A DNA stretch of 64,000 nt, from positions 434,001 through 498,000 of the forward strand of contig JANUWI010000007.1 in the NCBI GenBank assembly GCA_025504975.1, given 5' to 3'. The position numbers and the translations under genes are program-made. This document shows positions 34,835 through 45,982 of the stretch, in pieces. The notes beneath the pieces were generated by a model, which saw nothing but the letters and a program-made list of their open reading frames with translations, did no database searches and was not told the origin of the DNA. The stretch's first letter is position 1. Every line of letters starts with the position of its first letter. The DNA is from Plenodomus lindquistii (lineage: Eukaryota; Ascomycota; Dothideomycetes; Pleosporales; Leptosphaeriaceae).

Positions 34835-37690
34835 CGGGTACATGGATCGTGTCTCCCCGTCCACACAGCTACGGCTCGATACGGCAATTTCGCACCGCAG
34901 TCGATTCCCGCTAACCATCTGACTGGTCCGCAGGACACGCCTGTATCCGTGCTGTGCATGATGCGCAAGCCCCGGTTGTACCGTGTCTTGGTCTGTCCAT
35001 CACAAACACTCCTTACAATTTCTCGGCACACAGTTCCCCTCAGTATTTTGACATATATGAGCACTTCTAATTGGGCTCGTCCTCGCCTAATCCATGCCAT
35101 CTGCTGCAGTCGCATCTCTACCGAGCACGCACAACGTATTTTGAAGATGCAAAATTCCTCAAATCTCCACATCGTTATCTGACAACTCACCTTGCGTATG
35201 CCTCTAGGCGCTGCGTTGCTATGACTCCTCATAGCTTCAACCTGTTTTTGTTCCGCGCCCCGATAGCTAATGCTGCAGAACAACATCTCCTGAGCATGTA
35301 GAGAATTCTCATCACGCGGTGTGACGAATTCGCTGGTGCGTAAATCTTTCAAGATGCTTCACTTTCTTCACCGACCATTGCAACGGGGATACCTTGAATA
35401 ACATGTCCCTCGGTATGGATTTGATACCAATCGCAACATACCAAACCACTACACAATGACGCACTAGACAGGTTTACGCAGCCCTATCGCGCACAGAACA
35501 TGCTGCATGGTGGATTCTAGTCGGGCGGCCACGTTAGTCTGCCACGACGCTGCAGGCTGAGCGCAGCAGCAGCTGTCGACACATGCGAGCTGCTGTCTAG
35601 CTGCATGACGCATCTACCAAAAATATGTTTTATCTCGTCGGCGAATCAATCGGCTTGTCCGCAAAAGTTACGCTGGAATTGCAAAAACAGACATTGACGA
35701 TGTGTGGCGGTGCTGTCTAGCGCCACTCCAGCAGCTCTCAGCTCGGGTGTCCTCCGAGTCACATGATACAAGTGTATGCAGATCTTCGTAACGCCCGCGA
35801 GCAAACGTTTCAGAAAATTGAATTCGCAAGACTCTAGCGAGATGTGTGTGGCGAGCACCGCCCCAACACCGGACGAATAGGCAAACATTATGCGTTCGGC
35901 GGATTACCACTGGGTATAGTCGGACCTCATTACCTCCGAACGACCCTTCTTGTTTTGAGACAATACCCGATGGCGACTTTCAATATCAGCTCGGATCCGC
36001 TGCACCCCACCAGTCGATCGATGAAATCTATTGGGGACATGGACATGGGATCGGACGGCGACTCCTCAACACGGCCTGGTTGTGGTATACTAATCGCGAA
36101 TCAAATCCTCAGACCTTGGAAATTTTGCCCCTCACTCGATGACTCTTCACACAAAGGCGCTTCGAGCAACAAGCCAAAGACCATGGCGCCTGCGACACTC
36201 GTGTTTCTACTGGCGATGCAAGCACTCGTATGTACTGCCACTTCACCGTGAGCATCCACAGATAGCAGCTTTGCAATCCGCCCAATACACAGCGCAGAAC
36301 CTTATGAGTCATGCCCATACAACGGCATCCAGGACCAGGATTCCATCAGTTGTAGCAAAAGCCACGTCGTGCGCAGGCAGCTCTTAGCGGACAGCGGGCA
36401 TTGACGACTGGTTTTCAAAACAGCTGGAGCCTCATATGCGTCATAGCACATGGCTCGGTCATTTGCGTTCATCCGTTCGGGGTAGGGTAGGGTTCAAGCA
36501 TGTCTCGCTGTGACATTTGGTTGCATGTGTGCGTTGAGGCTGGCTCTACTCTATCTGTCCGTGGAAGGTCAGCCATGCGGCCCAATGGTCAGACCCACCA
36601 CTGTGTAACGGGTTCGCCATCCATGGCATGCGTACGTATAGTTTAGGCAACTGCGGTAAGCAGTCTGAGCAAGGAAGGTGTATGGTTTTTCAATTCCATC
36701 GAGCTTCCCTCACGTCTATTTCCTATAGTCTCGTCTCTTTAGTTTTCAGTGGTTGATTGCGCGTATCACATGCTGTTTTCTATCATCCAACCATTGTCGC
36801 TATTCGAACCCACCGCATCGAGATGGACTATAGACATACATAGTACCCTCTCCCAATCACATCCGCAAGTACCCTGTTCGCCACGGCATATTGTGGCCGG
36901 TATGACCGTCCTATCGACCATGTCAAACGGCATCGCGGACACGATGCCAGATACAGTATCTGGGCTGAAGCGGCTTTCTCAGTGATTTCGCTGCTGCCTA
37001 GAGCTTATTCCAACGACAGGCTTACCGTGATAGCCGGTGCCGCCATGATTACGATAACGGTTGAGGCGATGATGCGTTCAGGGGTTTTGGAGCGGTTGGT
37101 GAGTAGTGTGGTGTAGTGTAGGCAGCCATCTGCTGAAGAGGGCGTAGGATAGGGGGGGTATTTACAGCCAACGACGTGGGTTGCTCATTCCACACCACTT
37201 TTTATCTAGTATAGACTTGACTTGAGTCTCCAACATGAGAGGTCACGTCCCTGTTATCTCGTTATACAAAAGTCTCGTTGTCATCGAGGTCCGAACGCTA
37301 CAAGCGCAGTCAACACAACCTTCAAAGTCGTCCTAAAGCCATACCCGTCTCCTTCTCGAGTAGTCGGAATATCCCCACGGAAGCCCTACATGCCCCTGAT
37401 ATCCCCCCCTGCTAATACACAGTCTGACGCGCCATGCTCTTCATTCTTGAAAATAGCGACATGATTGCCACTTCGGCCCTTTAGATACCAAACATCCATC
37501 TCAGCAGCCTTGAGCAGCCTTGAGCATCCTCGAGCTTCACACCACGCACGCAATGCCAATTTCAAACTATAGAAGCTTGTCAAATACAACAGATTTGACT
37601 AAACAGCATCACCCATGGTGTTCATACAGTTCCATGATTGAACAAAACGCAGGATCCATCGCGTCACAATATATAATCATGTCTACGTCA

Positions 37691-37705
37691 CCCCCCCCCC
37701 CCCCC
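37691..37705 (+). repeat. Homopolymer C tract
   Basis: A run of fifteen C residues, followed some 50 bases later by shorter C runs. Such tracts are prone to sequencing and replication slippage; no gene is affected. Confidence 0.9.
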
Positions 37706-39187
37706 AACCCCTCTCGCTCTATATTGAGGACATCGTTGTATACATGTATATACCCCCCTCCCCCCTTAGTAACTTATCTATACCCAGCAATTCATTCGGT
37801 GCAGCTGGGGAAGAAACATGTGCATGCAGGGAGACCTGCTGGTTCCTTGATACCCGTTCCGTGGTAGGTGGGTGATTACGTGTGCCCTGATGAGTGAGGT
37901 ATCGTGGATGGGGGCGCGGGGGCATGTACATGTAATGTACTTGACACTCTCTTCTCTTCTCTCCTATTTACGTGCTTGGATTAGATTAGAATGGAGCGAC
38001 GGTATAACTTCGATGAGACCTTTACTACCACGATAAATAGGGAACTCACTTGGGTTAACCACCTCTTCTTCTAACACCGCACACTGCATACACACTAGAT
38101 AGACAGCTAGCTCCCACGCAGTCATTGCTTTTCAACGCCGTGGACATCTCAGATGGTTGGACGCACTGTCACTTGAAAACTGTCACTTATTTTGGCTTTG
38201 CATGTCTTGGACTTGGCTAGTGTTTGTTGATCGTGCTTAGATAGGTGGTTTGATCGTTTACTTACTTGCTCTTGCAATGCCGTGGTATTGCTACAGATTG
38301 GGGAGTAACGATTTGGATGTGTAACATCTTTTTTTTTTTTGGCTTTGACTTTGACTTGCACGAATTAGTGCGGTAGTACCGGCGTCTTATGTTCTTGTTT
38401 CCCCTTAATTATAGGGTTAGAATTTTACGTGTTGGGAGGAAACGAATGCTAGCTGTGACGCTCATCTTAATTCAAGGTGCTCAGAGGTTAGCTAGTGGAG
38501 ACCAGATTACACATTTAGAAAATTCACATTATCGTCCCTTTGCTCAAGTCTGCGATATACCGTTAATGGTGTTGCGGCTGTACTTATTTGATTACATTTC
38601 TCAACACAACCTGCCGCGCTACTGTAGCAAGTCTGCTACATCATAACCGGTATAGCATGATGGAGTGTTGCCGTGAGTGTACTGAGTCGGTTGCATCCTC
38701 GCATCACCCACGATTGGCCACTTCCTATGTCTCTCCGATATCCGTTGCAACCAGCATGTCCATGCCACAGCAATCATGCTGAACGGCAAACCTTGCTGAT
38801 GCGATGGCAGTTTGACTGAGGACGCAGTCTTGACAGTAATGTGATGACGAGCTTTGTTGGTGTCGATCCGGACATGCAACGTGATGATGTTCTCGCACAG
38901 AGATGCCATGACTCTGCTATGCCACCTCAATCCGGAGAGCAGGAGGCCAAGTCGAAGACATTTTTCCGTGGCGAAGTCTTAGGTGGTGATCAGTCGTGCA
39001 CCAAGCTCCGCGATAAAGGTTTCGCATCGTTCCTCTCGTCATCTACCGTGGCCTCACGTTCCCCTTCGCCGTCTTCTGTCCGCGTCCTGCCCTGCGCCTG
39101 AATGCGAGTATGCCCGAGTGGCGAACCACAGCATGTGCGATGGCTCCTTGAACGGTATGAATCCACTTTGATGAGTATCTCCAAAGC

Positions 39188-40104
39188 TCATGAGGACGGT
39201 CCAGCCTGGGCACTCAGCCCTCCTCTTGCTCCAAAACCCCTTCCCCCACCTCTTGCAGGCCCCTGAGGCTGTCGAATCGGCTTTTCCTGTCCATTGGGCG
39301 TAGCAGGACGACTACTTCCTGCCTCTTTTCTCTGGATATATACGGATCCCGGTTTGGGCGCATACGTTGGATCGAACAGTCCCCTCGCCGTCGCATTGGC
39401 AGGATTTGCAGTTGTCCCAGCAGGCGATTGCTCGTTACTCGATCGCGGCTGATTATCCCTTGCCCCTCTCCCCTTTCCCTTGCCCCTCGTCGCTTTGTTC
39501 GGCGAGTTGCTGCGCGAGTCCTCTGTTGCAGAGGCCGCGGGAGACCCAAAGATGCGCTCGCGTGCCTCGGCGTACTTGCGCTCCTTCTCTGCGCGTTCCT
39601 TCTGGGCGCGTATCTTGCGTTCCTCAAAGTCTGCGGCGGCTTTCTTGCGGCGCTCTTCTTCGCTATCGTCATCGTCGAGGTTGAGGCCGGCCATGTTGCG
39701 GGAGAGGACTTGAGGCGCGGGCTTGCGGGCCAGCATGGTGACTTTGGGCTTGAAGGTTGCGGCAGGGACAGAGGAACGGGCTTCGGGGTACCATTGCGGT
39801 TCTGGGTTCTCGCTGTGAGGGTAGGCAGGTTAGCTGTGGGTTGGGAAGGCGGAGTGGGGCCATGAAGACGTACGCCGATTGCCAGAGTTGCTTGTTGAGT
39901 TCAATGTGCTGGGCTTTGAGTTGCGCCTTGGTGAGCCTTGGTTCCGGCCTGGGCGCTTCTGGCTGGTTGTCTTCTTTCTGCGTCGTGTGAGCGCATGCGC
40001 TGACAGAGGTCTCTCGCAAGATCAGATGGGAGTGGACATACATCAGCGAGGGACTCCCAGTCGTCGTCCCAGGCGTCGGCAAGAGCGCTCTTGTTTGGCG
40101 GCAT
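39188..40104 (-). CDS. SUZ-domain RNA-binding-type protein
   Basis: Three exons (40104-40042, 39977-39874, 39812-39188) give 263 residues. The N-terminus MPPNKSALADAWDDDWESLA is acidic and tryptophan-rich, as in SUZ-domain proteins. The SUZ motif is the charged helix about residues 136-163 ending EKERKYAEARERIFGSP. The C-terminus is Ser/Pro-rich, then Gly/Arg-rich (ARGGGRGFGARGG). SUZ segments bind RNA weakly and occur in mRNA-regulation proteins; cytoplasmic mRNA binding is the likely role, by inference. Introns are 64 and 61 nt. It is divergent from the next gene, starts 392 bp apart. Confidence 0.85.
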
Positions 40105-40496
40105 GATCTCTTGTCGTGTGAGAAGACTGTATGTATACAGAGTGTATTGTTAGACGGTTCTGTCCAGAGCAAAGTGAGAATATATTCCGAGGAGCACCGG
40201 CACCTGCAGCGGGAGCTAAAGGCCGCGGGCCTCCGCCGCTCTTCCGTCATAGCCAGCCAGCCCAGCCCAGACGGAGCTTTGACTCTCTCCCAACGCTGCC
40301 TTGCGACAAACGACACACGACAAACGCACCCGCTGGCCAGCCTTGGCCCACGTACAGACAGACAAACTATACCTGGAGTCAACATCCGCAGACAAAATGT
40401 CGGGTGAGTCCACTCCTCCTTGCCCTCACTCACCCAACTCACAGCAGCTACAACCACCACCACCACCACCACCACCACCACCCCAATCGCACCACA
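40105..40496 (+). promoter_or_regulatory. Divergent promoter and leader with overlapping upstream ORF
   Basis: The region serves the SUZ gene and the gene at 40497. On the plus strand an ATG at 40397 opens a frame (MSGESTPPCPHSPNSQQLQ, then ten prolines) that ends at 40504, past the main ATG at 40497 and in another frame. The prolines come from a CAC/CCA triplet repeat at about 40453-40482. A possible 41-nt intron (GTGAGT at 40404, CACAG ending 40444) would change the upstream frame to poly-Thr but still overlap the main start. Confidence 0.55.
40453..40482 (+). repeat. (ACC)n triplet repeat just upstream of a start codon
   Basis: About ten ACC/CAC units end about 15 bp before ATG 40497. Translated in the upstream frame they give a proline run. 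Confidence 0.9.
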
Positions 40497-41081
40497 ATGT
40501 CTGAGCACAGAGATGGCTTTCTAACCCCACCCCCAGATCTCGAAGGCGACAGCACAATGCACTCGTCCCCCTCCAACGACGACGACGAAATGTTCCCCGA
40601 CGAGGCAATCTCAAACAACACCACCACCGCCGCCGCCGCCGTCCCCACCCCTTCAACCCCCCACCATCCCGCCCTCGCCTCGACATCCCTCTCCGAGCTC
40701 TCCCCGCCAAACTCGCAGTCCCAGTCCCGCGACCCCTCCACCCTCACCAAAGGCGTCAACGGAAACGGCAAGCGCCCGCCCTCGGCCGCTGAAAACGCAA
40801 TGCTGGCCACCGGCAGTGGGGGCACGCATCACGATCCCGAGACCGGGTATTCGTGGAGTAGGACGGAGGATCAGCCGGGGTTTGAGTGGAGGAGCAATAG
40901 GGCGAGGGAGGATGAGATGAGGGCGCTGGACGTTATTTTGGATCTGGGACGGCAGATTAAGAGTAAGTTGGGGTCTTGTTGCGCATAGGCGCGGGCTAGT
41001 TGGGGGACATGGGCTAATGATGGTGCAGCGAAATATGGCGATCCGCTTGATGCCACGGTGACTGCGAAGGCGAAGCGCTGA
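40497..41081 (+). CDS. Conserved-looking hypothetical protein, 172 residues
   Basis: Two exons (40497-40962, 41029-41081) joined by a 66-nt intron. The N-terminal half is Ser/Pro/Thr-rich and acidic (MSEHRDGFLTPPPDLEGDS), low in structure. The C-terminal end looks conserved: DPETGYSWSRTEDQPGFEW, then a helix ALDVILDLGRQIKTKYGDPL and a basic tail TAKAKR. I do not recognise a domain family. There is no signal peptide or membrane segment. Splicing is supported because the read-through frame stops within seven codons and the joined frame gives a compact ending. The start codon follows a triplet repeat and an overlapping upstream ORF. Confidence 0.72.
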
Positions 41082-41796
41082 GCAGGATTTGCACACGAGG
41101 ACTGAATGAGACTATCAAGGACCGTGGCACCGAGCTAATGAGACTGGAGGATTGCCATCCAGAGAGTACCAGAAATACACGACGCATAAATATACTCGCT
41201 GCGAGAATATGGGGAGAGGGACACGAAGAGCAGATATCCTAAATGGGAGTCCAAGAGCTGCTAATGTGATAATGCCGGTGGAGCTCAAAGTACAGATTAC
41301 CTGGTCGTCGTCGAAGTAATGAATAATGAAATGCAACCGTTCAATACGCCGCATTTGTGCAAACTTCATATTGAAACACTCGATACATGTACATGTGCAA
41401 TCACGTGGTTCACTCCAGAAACATCTCATCCAACGATAAACATCATCATATATATATTCCCAAGTAAGAATGCTTTCACATAGACCCACGAAGAGACGTT
41501 GCTACCGAAGAGAAGACGGAGCCTATGAAACGACAAATCAAGCAAGAAAGAGATGCACCGCCCCCCTCAATCATCCTCTCATTCCAAGGCTGCCCTACAA
41601 TCACCTATGCAGCCTGCCTCCCAACCCCAACCCTTCATCTCGATTTACGTTGGGCGGTGCAGGTCGAGCCGCAGGTGCAGCTTGTGCGACGGGTGCATCA
41701 CCACGCTCAGCCGGCAGTCCCCCTGGTCCATAGTTGCGCGCTCTGGGAAGAAAACCTGGGACAACGTGCCCCAGGGCCCGTGGTGGCCTGGCAATC
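41082..41796. other. Convergent spacer
   Basis: This is the 3' flank of the hypothetical gene and of the RBR ligase gene. No gene or repeat seen. Confidence 0.4.
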
Positions 41797-44626
41797 CTAG
41801 CAATATTGATTAGGAGGGTGATTCCAGTGACAGCGTGGACATGGCAGTGGTAGAACGGGAAGATGTGGTGCATAGTATGGATATGCGTTTTGCTGGCGTG
41901 GCTGTTGATGCATGTTGTAGAAGCCCGCGGCAGGTGGAGCTGCGTATTGTATTTGCTGCGCAGGCTGGTGTACAGGCTGCTGCGCTTGAAACGGCTGCTG
42001 AAGTCGAGGTAAAGGAAATTGCCGCAGAGGCTGGAAAGCGACTGGGACGGGGACGGGGACGGCAGGAGCTTGGTAAGGTTGTACGTACTGGGGTGGTGGT
42101 GGAGGGAAAAGGCCCCCCAGTCTAGCATTTTGTTGTAATTGCTGGTCGACTATCAGTCCGAGGTGCTGCTGCATTCTAGCTGCTGCTCCTATATCTGCTT
42201 GGCCAGCAGGGGGTGCTCGATTTTGAAGCTGGTCGCCGACCATGTGGTAAGGAAAGACATCAACTTCTGCTGCTGCTCGCCCCTTCCGCTGCTGTTCTAC
42301 TTGTTTAACTTGATCCGATACTTGGACCATCAGGTCTGCTTCAGACAGATCTGGGTTCTCGGCGCGAAGTTTGTTCCTGGCTTCATCGGCTGCTCTTGTG
42401 ACCTCTTGCTCGTGGCGTTCTTCAATGTTGTCATGCAGGGGACACTTGCTCCTCCGAGTATCACCAAAATGATTATAATCTGTCACATTCTTCGAGCAGA
42501 CGTAGCTGTAGACGAATTAGTGATTTGTCTGGCCAGCATCCCTCCGATCGTGTAACATACCATTGCACGTTCCTACAGTGCGAGCATGTCATCTTGTTAC
42601 ACCCCATTTCCTTTACAAATGGCTGCTTACACTGATTGCACTGCCGGATAAGTGCCTTTGACATCGCCTCCTCAATAATGTGTCGATAAGTTAGCGTTCC
42701 GTCTTTCTTAGCCTCTTCGCACGAGAGCGGTATGTGGGTCTCCTTGTCACAGAGACGGCAACTTGTCTTTCCACACTTTTTGTTCTCGCATCGGAACTCC
42801 TTGTCCACTTCGACAGGAGGGCATTCCATCTTGAAGTCGCAGAACGGGCATTCAGAGAGAAAATCGAGCTTGGCGGCTTTGATGTCCTCCAGCTGCTGCA
42901 TGTGCTCGAGACGCTCGAACGTCTTCTCGCTGAGAACTTGTTGGAGCTGTGTCCGAGAGAAGGTTCCGGGACAATTGGTGACACCGAAGCAAGTTGGCCG
43001 GCAACGAGACTGCCCCATCATAGTTTCGATTTGCATACGAGGGCAGTTGATGCAATAGAAGTGTGCTGTATGCCCGTTGCAGCTGATCATGCGATTGAGA
43101 GGTACGTCATCAAAACAGCATGCACACTCACCCATCTGATTTTCGGCCTGTGCTTGCTGTAGATTCATCTCTTCGGCCTGGTCTGCTTCCTTGGCTTGCT
43201 GGCGTTTAGCTATCTGTTGTTAGCCTGTGACCCACGCGGGGGAATGATGAGACGAGCGGAGAGGAAGAGAAAAAGGCTGTGCAGAGTGAGTGTTTCCAGG
43301 CCATATCGGTATGTGCATGGCTCTACTGCAGGGTGCTTCTGCTACCATGGAACCGGCTCTACCACGAAAACTTAGAGTATTGAACTTGCCTGCTATTATT
43401 TCTTTCCTTCTCTTCGCAGCATGCAGTTCCTTGGGGATCTGACTTCCACGCTCAATCAATATGAGCTCCGCGCCGCGCTTGTTACGTGGGGTGCCGATCT
43501 TGTTGAATGGTGTTGCGACCTGCCTATAGGTCTGTAACTGTTCTTCCAAGACCCCGAATGCTTTGAAAAGCGTCTTTTCCTTCTTCAAAGTATTGGTGAG
43601 ATGCCTGATAGGTACACTGAGGAATTCGTCCCTGAGCAGCTCTAATCTGCACGTTCAGTTAGCCAAGCGTTGGTGCGTGTGGTGATGCACGGAAGCTCGT
43701 ATGGTATGGAGGAGTTCAAAGTGGAGCTCTAAAAGAACGAAGCCAACTTGAACTGTCCGTGATGCGAGTGGTTGTGAAACTGCCGATATGAAGTGGTTGC
43801 GTTGCTGGCCCTGACGATGCTGGATGGCAGTGACGACCGCTGATGTCGCTTCAAAGTTCAAAGCAGACGCTTGAATGCGCCCTCCGGTGTGTGAACAGTG
43901 GCCAGCACTTGCACAAATATTCCCGAGATTCCAGCGAGATTCTACTGAGGCTTACCACATTGTTGACGTGTTCGGAACATGGCGCACATAGGATGCGGAT
44001 CAACTTCTTTTACGTGAAAGCACTTACGCATCTTGTTCGTATCCCATGATCTCGGGATCCCTCTCGTCGCGCTCATAGTCGCTCAGACTGTCTTCGGCAC
44101 CCCGCTTTCGTTTCTTACTGGACGCTTCGTCCGCCTCTTTGGGATACCCTCCACCGTCAAGAAGTTCGGTGATCAGGCGGCCACACCGCTCCACAGTGCG
44201 TGTCGCATCCGTTGTCTTGTCGCTGATAATCTTGAGCGCATGTTCAACGGAGATGTCGGGGAAAACATTCAGAACCATCTGTAGGCAGGCGGCTTCGGTC
44301 ATTATCATTCCACTGTCATCGTCGGAGTCTCTGGCCTTAGCGTTCGGCTGTGGACTCCCTCCATCAATGACGTGATGATCAGATGGTGGAACGTCGATGT
44401 CTGGGATGGCTGTGAGGTCGATTGTGTCGGGATCGTTCGCCACAGATGCTTCATCCTGACCATAGCCTTGGATCATATTGTCGAAATCCGCGACCCATGC
44501 ATCATCGGCCTCCTGCCCCATAAGGTCATCGTGCCATCCAAGTGCATTGGCTACATCAATATCGTCCTCGACATCGGAGGATAGATCGATGATCTCATGG
44601 TCGCCTTGCACTTCAGGTCGAGCCAT
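41797..44626 (-). CDS. RNF216/TRIAD3-like RBR E3 ubiquitin ligase
   Basis: Four exons (44626-44028, 43646-43390, 43209-42561, 42505-41797) give 737 residues. Order: acidic N-terminus with two SUMO-binding-like motifs (EIIDLSSDVEDD 11-22; DTIDLTAIPDID 67-78), a CUE-like helix pair (CLQMVLNVFPDISVEHA, about 114-130), a helical linker, then RING1 (CACCFDDV, from about 314), IBR (CPFCDFKMECPP, CENKKCGKTSCRLC) and RING2/Rcat (CNQCKQPFVKEMGCNKMTC). The predicted catalytic Cys, by position in other RBRs, is C489. The exon 4 start completes the zinc site (CYVCSKNVTDYNHF), followed by a coiled coil and a Pro/Gln/Tyr-rich tail. Intron 1 is 381 nt and intron 2 (180 nt) appears to be GC-AG. Confidence 0.9.
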
Positions 44627-45982
44627 TGCTCCCTAATCAACGTGGTGAAGAAAGGCCAGTATAGTCGCAGGAATCGTGCTCGAGTCGACGCAATATCTGG
44701 CAGTGGCGATTCGTAGTAGGGTTGAGAGGGAGAGAAATTTTAGCTCAGCGGTCTCTCACTGGCGAAAGAAGGAAATGGTAGAAACGATTGTGATGGCGTG
44801 GACGAGATTCTTCTCTGGTGGGAAGTGACTAGTTTGCTGCTCGCCAGACTGGAGCGAAGCCTGACAAGAATGAAAGCGCGGTAAACAGACATCAGACGAC
44901 GTGTATAAGAAGAGAGTGGAAGTCCGCAGAGGGCAAGAGGGCGATTGTGTTTCGAGCACCATGCAGCCCTATAGCCTTGCCCTTCACCCCGCTACTGTGG
45001 GCAGCTGCACAACGTAGCCTCGTCACTCAGAAAGGATGCAAACGCGAAGTATAGTAAAGAGTGGTAGATTCACGAAATTGGTGATGTTCCAGCGACGCGC
45101 CCGCCGCCCAGACGCGATGAAGCCTGCTATGTTTGTTGTGAATGGCGCCTGCGCAACGGGCAGTCACGTTGGTCGGACAGGTGAGAGCGAGAGGCAGTAG
45201 CTATGAGCCGAAGCAGGAAGACATCACAGCGTCGCAAGGCTGAGCTGTTGTGAGCACACTACGTTGAACGCGCGACCTGTCGTCGCTCTGAACTGCTTCG
45301 CCGCGCCCCGACGCGGAACTTCGGCGCGTCCAGGTCATCCACAACATGGCGATTCGCGCAGCACGTTGAAAGCGCGCTTAGCCCAACGGTTTCGCCAAGT
45401 CAACTACTACGCTCATCGCACGACGCTCAAGTGAGGCACGGCTTGTAGCACCATCCAGTAAGACTCCCCAATCGAGCTGATGGGAGAGCCAGCGTGACAA
45501 TGCTATCGCTCTACGTAATAGTGCACCCGCGCATGACCCTGGCTAAGCGGTGACATGGCTCGCTTTGCCACGGCACACTTCGGGCAGCGCAGGGCAATGA
45601 TATCTGACATTTCCTTGTAGAGAAGGGCAACGGGGGCGCGGGGGCACTGGGGCACTGAGGCATGCGGAGATCGTAGTGGAAAGGGCCCAGTAGAAACGTG
45701 GGGTACTAGCATCGGATAGACAAAGAGGCTCCAACCTCTGAAGACGGACATCATTGATAGTGCTCTGTTTATTTTGGGGCACCGTACCAGTTGTCCACGA
45801 GGCTCTGCTCTTATCATTGTATCCCTTCACATCCATCCATTCCGCTTCCTGGGTCGAGGCACGCGTGACTAGCGGGATCGACTGTCCATACGCCCTACAC
45901 GACAAGTGCACATCGGTTCGAGGGAAGTTGGTTACATAAAGCCACCACCACGGCCCATATCGTCCGACAAGGACTGCAAAAA
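44627..45982. other. Divergent spacer, RBR ligase and LYC1-like gene
   Basis: No gene is supported in this 1.36-kb stretch. The middle (about 45,240-45,440) is CpG-rich with many CGCG steps, as in promoter DNA. Frames on the minus strand near 45,500-45,900 have no domain. Confidence 0.4.

Larger units (their letters stand above)
33012..39187. other. 6.2-kb gene-poor region
   Basis: The longest stretch in the window without a confident gene. 33,012-33,500 is GC-rich promoter and leader of the minus-strand gene. 33,812-34,834 holds one uninterrupted plus-strand frame of 340 codons (separate entry). 34,900-39,000 shows short frames, C-runs near 37,691-37,705 and 37,754-37,766, and an A/T run near 38,331. 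No tRNA-like arms or repeated transposon sequence were found. A non-coding RNA or poorly conserved orphan genes remain possible. Confidence 0.4.

Noticed and set aside
36990..37150. Short minus-strand exon-like frame (TPERIIASTVIVIMAAPAIT) followed by GTAAGC
   Set aside because: No downstream acceptor continues a sensible frame and there is no clear start, so it is too weak to call.
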